This document shows positions 1 through 6,772 of a DNA stretch of 7,651 nt, piece after piece (position 1 is the stretch's first letter; each line of letters starts with the position of its first letter). The notes under the pieces were generated by a model. It worked only from the letters and a program-made list of their open reading frames with translations, had not been told where the DNA came from and ran no database searches. Origin of the DNA: an uncultured Desulfomonile sp. (lineage in GTDB: Bacteria; Desulfobacterota; Desulfomonilia; Desulfomonilales; Desulfomonilaceae); NCBI GenBank assembly GCA_903920415.1, contig CAIXMD010000201.1:1-7651 (forward strand), read 5' to 3'. A program made the position numbers and the translations under genes.

Positions 1-246
1 CTCGTCTATCGAATTGCCTGGTGCAAGGACCAGGGCAGGCCGCTGAATCATCTCGAAGCCGCTGTAGCTAAGCTTTTTGTAGGAGATTGGTCTCTGGGCC
101 CTACAAATGACGCCATGGTGCTGCACGGAGGGTATGGCTACTGCCATGAGTACGACGTGGAAAGGATTTTCCGAGACGGCCGTCTGGCTCCCATCGGTGG
201 AGGCACGTCTGATGTTCAAAAGGTGCTTATCTCCCGCCTGATGTGA
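1..246 (+). CDS. acyl-CoA dehydrogenase, C-terminal fragment (gene starts before the window)
   Basis: The last 81 codons of an acyl-CoA dehydrogenase, a flavoenzyme that introduces an alpha,beta double bond into acyl-CoA thioesters and passes electrons to ETF. Only the C-terminal helical domain is visible. It contains the family signature HGGYGY (residues 42-47 of the fragment), an ERIFRDGR segment (54-61) and the GTSDVQ turn (68-73), followed by a short tail ending in TGA at 244-246. In medium- and short-chain enzymes the residue before this GT is the catalytic Glu; here it is Gly67 (codon 199-201). As in long-chain and isovaleryl-CoA dehydrogenases, the base would have to sit elsewhere, in the part not shown. 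The stop lies 10 bp before the next ACAD gene, which suggests co-transcription and possibly a shared complex. The family call is secure; the substrate is unknown. Confidence 0.93.
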   Translation, partial: LVYRIAWCKDQGRPLNHLEAAVAKLFVGDWSLGPTNDAMVLHGGYGYCHEYDVERIFRDGRLAPIGGGTSDVQKVLISRLM

Positions 247-249
247 GGA
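245..249 (+). promoter_or_regulatory. Shine-Dalgarno site (GAGGA) for the second acyl-CoA dehydrogenase
   Basis: GAGGA lies 7 nt before the ATG at 257 and overlaps the TGA of the upstream gene. This supports the chosen start and suggests translational coupling of the two ACAD genes. Confidence 0.7.
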
Positions 250-256
250 ATAATTT

Positions 257-1396
257 ATGAACTTCGATTGGACTGTTGAAGATAGGGAAATCAAGACACG
301 TTTGATCGGCATCTTTGACCAGTCGTGCCTTCTGGAACTGGAAGCTCTTGAGGATGCCGATCTCCTGGAGTTGAAGAACATAACCAGTCGGTTTCTAAAG
401 CGGCTTGCACGGATCGGTTACCTGGGCATCGGGGCAGGGCCCGTTGCCGGGTCGGATACCCTGGGACTGATGGCCGGCCAGGAGGAGCTGGCGAGGATTT
501 CCGGATCTCTTTTCCTCGCGGTCGAAGTAACAGCTCGCATTTTTGCCGGGCTTTTACGATGTTTCGGTGGATCCGGCCATGCCGGCAACATACTGGAAGC
601 CGTGGAGCGGGGAGATTTGATAGGTGCAGTGGCCGTGACCGAACCCGCCGAGCAGGAGCATGATGGCGGCCTCGGGGCTGTGGCGTGGCTGGATGGCTCC
701 GACTATGTAGTCAATGGGAAAAAGGACTTTGTCACCAATGGCCCCATCGCGGACTGCCTGGCCATACTCGTACATGTAGAAGAGCAAATAGCCATCTGTG
801 TCGTGGAACCAGGGCTCCCCGGTCTGGTGATTGGCCCCAGGATGAAAACACTTGGTTACAACGGCGTCGCGGTGTCTGCGATCGAGTTGAACGAAGTTCG
901 AGTTCCCCGGTCTCAGGTCCTTGGACCAATTAGCGACCGTTCGCCACTCGAATTCCTGCGTCTCACCGAGGATCTGGTGCTGACTATGGCCTCGGTGGGA
1001 CTCATACAAAGAACCATAGCTGAAGCCAGGAAATACTCCGGACTTCATCAACGCTCGGGAAAGCCTATTTTTGCCCACCAGGAAATACGTTTCAAATTGG
1101 CTGAAATGCTGACCCTGTCTCAGACTTCTCAACTCCTCGCTTTCCGGGCAGGCTGGATGTGCTCTGTCTCCGATTCTGAGGCAGCCACCATGGTTCGCTG
1201 CGCAAAGGTCTTTGCTGCGGAGGCGTCTGAAAAAGTAGCAAGTATGGCCATGCAGATAATGGCGGGCCAGGGTTACCTTTCGGGAAATATTATGGAACGG
1301 GGGTACAGAGATGCCAAGTATGCCGCTGTGGCGGGCACCACATCGGAACGGGCACGCATGGCCATTGCAGACGATCTTTTGAAACGATACGTTTGA
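257..1396 (+). CDS. acyl-CoA dehydrogenase family protein, divergent
   Basis: 379 aa, the usual ACAD length. It has the N-terminal helical domain (about 1-120), the beta domain with GAVAVTEP (123-130) and a C-terminal domain with QIMAGQGY (333-340) and ERGYRDAKY (347-355). Family members oxidise acyl-CoA to 2-enoyl-CoA using FAD. Several conserved sites are altered. The canonical AGSD after TEP is AEQEHDG. The FAD-contacting YAxxRxxFG helix reads Y260...H264..S267-G268, losing Arg and Phe. The C-terminal catalytic Glu is replaced by Ala359 (VAGTTS). E238, in TEDLVL, aligns with the alternative base of isovaleryl-CoA dehydrogenase (helix G), so activity is still plausible. Tight linkage to another ACAD gene raises the option of a heteromeric enzyme, as known for the mycobacterial steroid enzymes ChsE1-ChsE2. 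Context points to desaturation of a beta-branched acyl-CoA. The family is certain; catalytic competence and substrate are inferred. Confidence 0.92.
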   Translation: MNFDWTVEDREIKTRLIGIFDQSCLLELEALEDADLLELKNITSRFLKRLARIGYLGIGAGPVAGSDTLGLMAGQEELARISGSLFLAVEVTARIFAGLLRCFGGSGHAGNILEAVERGDLIGAVAVTEPAEQEHDGGLGAVAWLDGSDYVVNGKKDFVTNGPIADCLAILVHVEEQIAICVVEPGLPGLVIGPRMKTLGYNGVAVSAIELNEVRVPRSQVLGPISDRSPLEFLRLTEDLVLTMASVGLIQRTIAEARKYSGLHQRSGKPIFAHQEIRFKLAEMLTLSQTSQLLAFRAGWMCSVSDSEAATMVRCAKVFAAEASEKVASMAMQIMAGQGYLSGNIMERGYRDAKYAAVAGTTSERARMAIADDLLKRYV

Positions 1397-1431
1397 TTCG
1401 CAACTAAGCAACGAAGAAAAGGCGCACGTTC

Positions 1432-3048
1432 ATGGAAGTGATCGAAAGTCTTATCGATACGAGTTGTGACGAGTACAAGGCCAACTACGAGGCCATGGGA
1501 AAACTGGTGGCTGAACTCAAGGCCGAGCTGAACAAGGCTCGAGAAGACCGTTCGGAAAAAGCTCTAAAACGGAACGAGGAACTGGGGAAGCTACCGATTC
1601 AAAAAAGATTGGACTTGCTTCTGGATCGTAATACCCCGTGGCTGGAGATTGCACCACTCGCCGCAAGAGGACTTTATGACCGTAAAGTCCACGGTGCAGG
1701 GACTCGCGCCGGCATAGGTCTTGTCTGTGGCCGAGAAGTGTTGGTCCATGCCAATGATCCGATGATAAAGGGAGGAACGGTCTACCCCATGGGCGTGAAG
1801 AAGACTTTACGCTGCCAGACCATCTCCATGGAAAACAACCTGCCCATGATCATGCTGGTGGACTCAGGCGGAGCCTATTTACCGCTTCAGTCGGAGATCT
1901 TCCCGGATACCGACGACGGTGGTCGGATCTTTTACAACCAGGCTATCATGTCAAAGATGAACATACCTCAGATCACTGCGGTAATGGGGCTTTGCACCGC
2001 TGGAGGAGCGTACATCCCAGCCATGTCGGACCATGTGGTCCACGTGACCGGTACAGGAGCAATCTTTCTGGGAGGCCCCCCTCTTGTTAAAGCGGCGACA
2101 GGTGAGGAGGTGACCGCAGAGGAACTCGGAGGGGCCGAGGTCCACTGCCGACAGTCCGGAGTATCAGACTATTTTGCTGAGGATGACCGCCACGCTTTGC
2201 AGATAATTCGCGACATAGTAGCCCTGTTGCCACCGCTTGAAAAAGCCCGTGTACCGAGACGCGAGCCGAAAAGACCGCTCTATGATCCTCAGGAGATCTG
2301 GGGAGTTGTCCCGCGTAACATCTCAACACCTTATGATGTGCGAGAGATTATTGCTCGAATGGTGGACGGTTCCGAGTTTCTTGAGTTCAAAGCGCTTTAC
2401 GGGCCTACCCTGGTGTGCGGGTGGGCTTATATCCACGGGTATCAGGTAGGGATACTAGGCAATAACGGGGTGTTATTTTCCAACAGCTCACTCAAGGCTA
2501 CCCAATTCATATCACTTTGTGACAGACAGGGAATCCCCCTCCTGTTCCTGCAGAACATCAACGGATACATCATAGGCCGGGAATATGAACGAGGCGGTAT
2601 CACCAAGGACGGCCATAAGATGGTCCATGCGGTTTCAACAGCCACTGTGCCGAAGTTTACCGTTATCGTAGGCGCTTCATTCGGAGCGGGTAATTACGGG
2701 ATGTGCGGTCGGGGTTATTCGCCGAGATTCCTCTGGATGTGGCCAAATGCCCAGATCGGGGTAATGGGAGGAGAGCAAGCTGCGGATGTGCTGGTAGCAG
2801 TAAAGAACGACCAGTTGGCCCGCGACGGACAACCTCCTTTACCCCAAGAAATTGTTGAAGGTATTCGCGGTCCTATAATTCACTCGGCTCTCAATGAGGG
2901 GAACGCCTATTACAGCACCGCCAATCTCTGGGACGACGGCATCTTGGATCCTGCAATGACCAGAGATGTATTAGGTTTGGCTATTTCCTCTTCGCTCAAT
3001 GCACCCCTGGCCGGTCGACATCAAGGCCACGGCACTTTCAGAATGTAG
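1432..3048 (+). CDS. acyl-CoA carboxylase carboxyltransferase (beta) subunit, methylcrotonyl/geranyl-CoA carboxylase type
   Basis: 538 aa, matching MCC beta subunits nearly end to end, including the conserved GTFRM-type C-terminus. It transfers CO2 from carboxybiotin to the gamma carbon of an alpha,beta-unsaturated, beta-methyl acyl-CoA. Visible marks: LVDSGGAYLP (142-151), GLCTAGGAYIPAMSD (186-200), FLGGPPLVKAATGEE (212-226), HCRQSGVSD (238-246), LLFLQNINGY (370-379), GAGNYGMCGRGYSPRF (418-433) and VMGGEQAA (444-451). The oxyanion-hole Ala-Gly pairs are A190/G191 and A419/G420, 229 residues apart as in MCC. At the position of the MCC pocket Phe (HFGR in the human enzyme) it has G163 (DGGR), as described for geranyl-CoA carboxylase, which suggests a larger substrate. 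The start ATG is preceded at 9 nt by AAAAGG (1417-1422), a modest ribosome site. The N-terminal ~50 residues are a charged helix, normal for the family. It should assemble with the products of 3059..4558 and 4581..5093. Confidence 0.95.
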   Translation: MEVIESLIDTSCDEYKANYEAMGKLVAELKAELNKAREDRSEKALKRNEELGKLPIQKRLDLLLDRNTPWLEIAPLAARGLYDRKVHGAGTRAGIGLVCGREVLVHANDPMIKGGTVYPMGVKKTLRCQTISMENNLPMIMLVDSGGAYLPLQSEIFPDTDDGGRIFYNQAIMSKMNIPQITAVMGLCTAGGAYIPAMSDHVVHVTGTGAIFLGGPPLVKAATGEEVTAEELGGAEVHCRQSGVSDYFAEDDRHALQIIRDIVALLPPLEKARVPRREPKRPLYDPQEIWGVVPRNISTPYDVREIIARMVDGSEFLEFKALYGPTLVCGWAYIHGYQVGILGNNGVLFSNSSLKATQFISLCDRQGIPLLFLQNINGYIIGREYERGGITKDGHKMVHAVSTATVPKFTVIVGASFGAGNYGMCGRGYSPRFLWMWPNAQIGVMGGEQAADVLVAVKNDQLARDGQPPLPQEIVEGIRGPIIHSALNEGNAYYSTANLWDDGILDPAMTRDVLGLAISSSLNAPLAGRHQGHGTFRM

Positions 3049-3052
3049 GGGG
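3047..3052 (+). promoter_or_regulatory. Shine-Dalgarno site (AGGGGG) fixing the biotin carboxylase start
   Basis: AGGGGG lies 6 nt before the ATG at 3059 and overlaps the TAG stop (3046-3048) of the carboxyltransferase gene. An in-frame ATG at 2999 would add 20 residues unlike the family and overlap the upstream gene, so 3059 is preferred; the protein then begins MFSKILVANRGEIA, as biotin carboxylases do. Confidence 0.75.
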
Positions 3053-3058
3053 CTGTCA

Positions 3059-4558
3059 ATGTTTTCCAAGATACTGGTCGCCAACCGAGGAGAGATTGCC
3101 GTAAGGGTCATGCGCACCGCCAAAGAAATGGGTATCCGCACTGTTGCCGTCTATTCAGATGCGGATAGGGAATCCCTGCACGTGTTTACGGCAGATGAAG
3201 CTGTTTTTTTGGGAGAGTCGGACCCGGCTGCCAGTTACCTGAATATTGACAAGATAATTGGTGCCGCTCTGCAAACCGGCGCCGAGGCCGTTCATCCCGG
3301 TTACGGATTCCTGGCGGAGAACCCGGTGTTTGCAGACAGAGTCACCTCAGAAGGTCTCGTGTTTATAGGCCCTTCGGCCAAGGTCATGGCTGCTCTCGGG
3401 AACAAAACCACTGCCCGGCGCACCATGGCGCAAAGCGGGGTTCCGATCATTCCGGGCATGGTCGATACCGAGGTAGACCTGGTCCGCCTCAATCAGGTTG
3501 CGGAAGCTATGGGCTACCCTGTTCTTTTAAAGGCGGCAGCCGGAGGCGGCGGCAAGGGAATGCGAATCGTAGACAGTCCGGCAGCCCTTGCTGAAGCTGC
3601 ACAGGCGGCGGCTGGTGAAGCCTTGACCGCGTTCGGAGACAGTTCAATCTACCTGGAGAAATATCTGGACCGCCCGCGGCATGTGGAGTTTCAAATACTG
3701 GGGGATTCTTACGGGAACCTGGTTCACCTGTTTGAACGGGAGTGCTCGATACAGAGAAGACACCAGAAAATTATCGAAGAAACCCCTTCCACAGCACTCG
3801 ATAGTGAACTGCGGGACCGTATGGGGGCTGCAGCCATAGCGGTCGCACGCGCTGCTGGTTATGTCAATGCCGGCACCGTCGAATTCCTGCTGGACCGGAA
3901 TGGAAAGTTCTATTTTCTGGAGGTCAATACGAGACTCCAGGTGGAGCACCCGGTCACCGAGATGATCACCGGGTTGGACCTTGTGCGGCGACAGGTCGAG
4001 ATAGCCGGAGGTCTCCCTCTGCCTTTCTCTCAGGGAGATCTTTCACGCCGGGGCCATTCAATCGAGTGCCGAATATATGCTGAAGATCCAGAGGCAGACT
4101 TCATGCCGGCTCCCGGGAGAATCCTTTTTGCTCGATCACCTGAGGGCCCGGGGGTCCGTTTCGACCACGGGATTTACACGGGCTTTGATGTCCCGGTTCA
4201 TTACGATCCGATTTTGGGCAAACTCGTCGTCTGGGCTGAGGACCGTTCTGGAGCAATCGCCAGAATGATTCGAGCCCTTCAGGAATGTGTGATACTTGGT
4301 GTGAAAACTCAGATTGAATTTCTTCTGGATGTTCTGTCCTCGGATGCCTTCAAGGCTGGAGAAACTCACACGTGCTTCATTGACGACCACTTTGCACAAT
4401 GGCAGCCTCATAGTACTGGGGATGAATCTGCAGTCTTAGGATACGTGGCTTGGGAGATGACGGGTCAAAGAAACGTCCCATCGCCTGGCGACGTTAGTGC
4501 TATGGCGGACTGGACATCACCATGGCATACCCTGGGGGCCTGGGATCTCGCAAGATGA
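3059..4558 (+). CDS. biotin carboxylase subunit of the acyl-CoA carboxylase
   Basis: 499 aa. It catalyses ATP- and bicarbonate-dependent carboxylation of biotin on the carrier protein. Domain order: N-terminal biotin carboxylase domain (ILVANRGEIAVRV, 5-17; HPGYGFLAEN, 79-88), ATP-grasp domain with K116, the glycine loop AAAGGGGKGM (159-168), RECSIQRRHQK (227-237) and EVNTRLQVEHPVTE (288-301), then the C-terminal domain with SIECRIYAED (334-343). Residues equivalent to E. coli AccC E288, R292, E296 and R338 are present at the same numbers, so it should be active. It ends at TSPWHTLGAWDLAR, which matches the point where fused MCC/PCC alpha subunits pass into the BT domain; here a TGA ends the gene and the BT-BCCP part is the next gene. 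At about 450 residues a stand-alone AccC is shorter; the extra ~50 residues are the linker typical of the alpha-subunit lineage. It belongs with the adjacent carboxyltransferase rather than with acetyl-CoA carboxylase. Confidence 0.95.
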   Translation: MFSKILVANRGEIAVRVMRTAKEMGIRTVAVYSDADRESLHVFTADEAVFLGESDPAASYLNIDKIIGAALQTGAEAVHPGYGFLAENPVFADRVTSEGLVFIGPSAKVMAALGNKTTARRTMAQSGVPIIPGMVDTEVDLVRLNQVAEAMGYPVLLKAAAGGGGKGMRIVDSPAALAEAAQAAAGEALTAFGDSSIYLEKYLDRPRHVEFQILGDSYGNLVHLFERECSIQRRHQKIIEETPSTALDSELRDRMGAAAIAVARAAGYVNAGTVEFLLDRNGKFYFLEVNTRLQVEHPVTEMITGLDLVRRQVEIAGGLPLPFSQGDLSRRGHSIECRIYAEDPEADFMPAPGRILFARSPEGPGVRFDHGIYTGFDVPVHYDPILGKLVVWAEDRSGAIARMIRALQECVILGVKTQIEFLLDVLSSDAFKAGETHTCFIDDHFAQWQPHSTGDESAVLGYVAWEMTGQRNVPSPGDVSAMADWTSPWHTLGAWDLAR

Positions 4559-4568
4559 TCAATAGGTT

Positions 4569-4572
4569 GGAG
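4569..4572 (+). promoter_or_regulatory. Shine-Dalgarno site (GGAG) for the split-off carrier gene
   Basis: GGAG is 8 nt before the ATG at 4581, inside the 22-bp gap after the biotin carboxylase stop. Its presence argues that the carrier is independently translated and not a frameshift remnant. Confidence 0.65.
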
Positions 4573-4580
4573 ACAGCTTC

Positions 4581-5093
4581 ATGGAATACAAGATAAAGAT
4601 TAATGAGAAGGTTTACCATGTTGATGCCGGTCTCCCAGACGGCTTGGGATGCACAAACATGTTGCTCGATGAGAAGGCGCGATCCGTCTCAGTGACTTCG
4701 TTCTCCGATAACTATCTTCACCTTAAAGTGGATGGGCAGGCTGTAAATCTTTTCACTGCAAGGACGACTGAAGGAATTTGGGTCTGGGTTGATGGCCGGG
4801 CACGTCTCGTCGAAAACGCAGACAAGGTGGAGCGCCGCAAAGCTCGGGGTCCCTCTGAAGTCATGCGCGAGGTGACGCCTCCCACCCCGGCCGCAGTGGT
4901 ACGAGTGCTGGTTGAGGAAGGCCAAAAGGTTGTCAAGGGCCAAGGATTGGTGGTGGTATCCGCCATGAAGATGGAGATAACTCTTTCTGCTCCTTATTCT
5001 GGAATAGTTCGAGCTGTGAATACAAACGTAGGCGATCAGGTAAAACCGGGCGACATTCTCGTAGAGATTGAAGCCCATGCGGAGGAGGACTAA
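4581..5093 (+). CDS. BT-like domain plus biotin carboxyl carrier protein
   Basis: 170 aa. The C-terminal half (about 97-165) is a biotinyl domain with the AMKM motif; K130 (codon 4968-4970) is the predicted biotinylated lysine, within VVSAMKMEITLSAP and followed by VGDQVKPGDILVEIE. The N-terminal ~80 residues form a beta-rich stretch (YKIKINEKVYHVDAG, 3-17; LHLKVDGQAVNLFTAR, 46-61; IWVWVDGRARLVE, 66-78) resembling the BT domain that links biotin carboxylase and carrier, and docks on the carboxyltransferase, in MCC/PCC alpha subunits. This is therefore the C-terminal third of an alpha subunit encoded as its own gene; 499 + 170 residues equals the usual fused length of about 670. It carries carboxybiotin between the two neighbouring enzymes. 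The stop lies 1 bp before the hydratase start. It could be annotated simply as a 'biotin/lipoyl attachment protein', but the AMKM motif and the neighbours make the carboxylase role clear. Confidence 0.93.
   Translation: MEYKIKINEKVYHVDAGLPDGLGCTNMLLDEKARSVSVTSFSDNYLHLKVDGQAVNLFTARTTEGIWVWVDGRARLVENADKVERRKARGPSEVMREVTPPTPAAVVRVLVEEGQKVVKGQGLVVVSAMKMEITLSAPYSGIVRAVNTNVGDQVKPGDILVEIEAHAEED
5081..5088 (+). promoter_or_regulatory. Shine-Dalgarno site (GGAGGAGG) fixing the hydratase start
   Basis: A very strong purine-rich site lies 6 nt before the ATG at 5095, inside the last codons of the carrier gene. An in-frame ATG at 5068 would add nine residues, lacks this spacing and overlaps the carrier gene by 26 bp, so 5095 is chosen. 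Confidence 0.8.
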
Positions 5094-5094
5094 A

Positions 5095-5868
5095 ATGAGT
5101 GATTCTGATCTGCTTTATGAAGTTAAGGCTAACACTGCATGGATAACGATCAACAAGGAGGCTCGCCGAAACGCCCTCAGCGTTGAAATGATGGACCTCT
5201 TTTACAAATACCTCGACATGGCTGCTATCGACGATCAAGTCAGGGTGGTGTGCCTCACTGCCGTAGGCGAAAAAGCTTTTTGTTCCGGCGCGGATCTCGC
5301 GAGCGGCATGGAGAGTGGGGATCAAATGGCGGGCGCAAAAAAGTATGCCGGCTTACTCAAAAAAATGGCGGTATTCTCCAAGCCTATCGTGGCAAGAATA
5401 AACGGACACTGTATGGCCGGCGGCATGGGGTTAATGTTGTCCTGCGACCTGGTCTATGCGCGGGAAGAAGTAAAATTCGGCACTCCCGAGGTCAAGGTGG
5501 GACTGTTCCCCATGATGATCGGTTCTCTCATATTTCGCAACACGAGCCGAAAAAAAGCTCTGGAAATGATTTTAACCGCCCAAACCATTTCAGCGAAAGA
5601 AGCCGACCAGATGGGGCTTATAACCAGGGCCTGTTCCGATGAAAATTTTGAACGGACAGTAAACGAAACTCTCTTAAACATTGCATCCAGAGCGCCGCTG
5701 GCAGTTTCCGTGGGCAGGCAGGCTCTGGCCGCGGTGGAGTATCGCAACCTTGACGATTCTCTCGACTATCTGTGCGATCAATTGAGGGTTCTGGCTAGGA
5801 CCGAGGACGCGATAGAGGGCATGACAGCCTTTATTGAAAAGAGAGAGCCTGTCTGGAAGGGTCGTTAA
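5095..5868 (+). CDS. enoyl-CoA hydratase/isomerase (crotonase) family protein
   Basis: 257 aa, the normal crotonase length. It likely adds water across the double bond of the carboxylated enoyl-CoA, the step done by methylglutaconyl-CoA hydratase in leucine degradation. Visible marks: the CoA-binding AFCSGADL (61-68), the oxyanion-hole stretch NGHCMAGGMGL (103-113), and FGTPEVKVGLFP (128-139). Of the two glutamates of rat mitochondrial hydratase (E144 and E164), the second is kept as E132, while the first position is G112 (AGGMGLMLSCD). Crotonases with one glutamate may still hydrate, or may isomerise or cleave other substrates, so the exact reaction is open. The C-terminal helices (about 195-257) look complete. 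It is flanked by the carrier gene (1-bp gap) and the BKACE gene (16-bp gap). The family is certain, hydratase activity probable, substrate inferred from context. Confidence 0.92.
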   Translation: MSDSDLLYEVKANTAWITINKEARRNALSVEMMDLFYKYLDMAAIDDQVRVVCLTAVGEKAFCSGADLASGMESGDQMAGAKKYAGLLKKMAVFSKPIVARINGHCMAGGMGLMLSCDLVYAREEVKFGTPEVKVGLFPMMIGSLIFRNTSRKKALEMILTAQTISAKEADQMGLITRACSDENFERTVNETLLNIASRAPLAVSVGRQALAAVEYRNLDDSLDYLCDQLRVLARTEDAIEGMTAFIEKREPVWKGR

Positions 5869-5874
5869 AGGAGG
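5869..5874 (+). promoter_or_regulatory. Shine-Dalgarno site (AGGAGG) for the BKACE gene
   Basis: A perfect AGGAGG directly follows the hydratase stop and lies 10 nt before the ATG at 5885. It favours that start over the internal ATG at codon 17, although most relatives begin near codon 17. Confidence 0.7.
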
Positions 5875-5884
5875 ACAAATTTAG

Positions 5885-6772
5885 ATGTCGTCACTGTGGG
5901 TCAAAGAAAACCAGGATTACGAACGGTCCTGTATGATTACCTGCGCCCTTTCAGGAGTCGTGGCCAACCGGGCCCAGTGTCCCGGGATCCCGTACACACC
6001 CGAGGAGTACGCTGCCGAGGCCAAACGGGCATACGAGGCCGGCGCTGCAGTGGTTCATATACACGCTCGCACCAGTGACGGTCTGCCCAGTTATGAAGTT
6101 CAGGATTACAAAAACATATACGACGCTGTTATTGATGTTTGTCCGATCATCATAAATTTCTCTACCGGCGCCATAAGCATTACCACTGAACAAAAAACAG
6201 CGCACATAAAATCAGTAAAGCCTGCTATCGGCGCTCTCAATATGGGCTCCATGAATTACGCCAAGTATAATCCCGCCAAGAAAAGCTTCGTTTTCGAATT
6301 CGTATTTCCCAACCCTTTTTCCGAAATCGTTCACATCGTGCAAGCCATGAACGAGGTAGGGACGAAACCGGAGCTTGAGTGTTTCGACACCGGGCATGTG
6401 GGGAATTCCTATCCCCTTATTGATATGGGACTTCTCCATGCACCCTACCAGTACAGCCTCATCATGGGTGTGGTTGGCGGCATTCCTCCCACAGTGCCGA
6501 GCCTGGTTTCAATGGTTCAGCTCCTACCGCCCCAGAGCGAATGGGAGATCATAGGCATTAGCCTGGATCAATGGCGTCTGATTGCCGCGGCCATCGGTTT
6601 GGGGGGAAACATCCGGGTGGGACTGGAGGACAATTTCTACCTGAGCAAGGGGATTATGGCATCATCCAACGGGGACCTGGTGGAAAAGGCCGCCCGCATG
6701 GTCCGCGACCAGGGCCGTGAGCCCGCGACGGTGGAGGAATGCCGGACCCGCCTCAAGCTGGTCAACCGGTGA
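5885..6772 (+). CDS. beta-keto acid cleavage enzyme (BKACE, DUF849 family; Kce-like)
   Basis: 295 aa TIM-barrel protein of the family founded by Kce, the 3-keto-5-aminohexanoate cleavage enzyme of lysine fermentation. Members convert a 3-keto acid plus acetyl-CoA into acetoacetate plus a new acyl-CoA, using a divalent metal. Visible marks: metal-binding HIH (H58, H60 in VVHIHAR), STG (S93, matching a Kce active-site Ser), an ELECFDTG strand (163-170), GVVGGIP (195-201) and NIRVGLEDN (242-250) with R244, metal ligand E248 and D249. Catalytic residues are thus intact. The position of the Kce N-terminal Glu (E14, as I recall involved with the substrate amino end) appears to be Val (SGVVANR, 23-29), so an aminated substrate is unlikely. 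A 16-residue N-terminal extension precedes the usual start. It sits last in the operon, where leucine-type pathways have a hydroxymethylglutaryl-CoA-type lyase. Family firm; substrate unknown. Confidence 0.93.
   Translation: MSSLWVKENQDYERSCMITCALSGVVANRAQCPGIPYTPEEYAAEAKRAYEAGAAVVHIHARTSDGLPSYEVQDYKNIYDAVIDVCPIIINFSTGAISITTEQKTAHIKSVKPAIGALNMGSMNYAKYNPAKKSFVFEFVFPNPFSEIVHIVQAMNEVGTKPELECFDTGHVGNSYPLIDMGLLHAPYQYSLIMGVVGGIPPTVPSLVSMVQLLPPQSEWEIIGISLDQWRLIAAAIGLGGNIRVGLEDNFYLSKGIMASSNGDLVEKAARMVRDQGREPATVEECRTRLKLVNR

Noticed and set aside
554..1411. A long open frame (285 codons) on the minus strand across the second acyl-CoA dehydrogenase gene
   Set aside because: Its translation has no recognisable motif and unusual composition, while the plus strand encodes a clear ACAD over the same bases; it is an antisense artefact.
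4556..4580. Frameshift or recoding joining biotin carboxylase to the carrier protein
   Set aside because: The TGA, a TAG in the carrier frame (4563-4565), and a separate Shine-Dalgarno site and ATG fit two genes. No slippery run is seen.
1432..5093. Acetyl-CoA carboxylase or propionyl-CoA carboxylase identity
   Set aside because: The carboxyltransferase matches the MCC/GCC lineage across its length (TAGGAYIPAMSD, GAGNYGMCGRGYSPRF, C-terminal FRM), not PCC or AccA/AccD.
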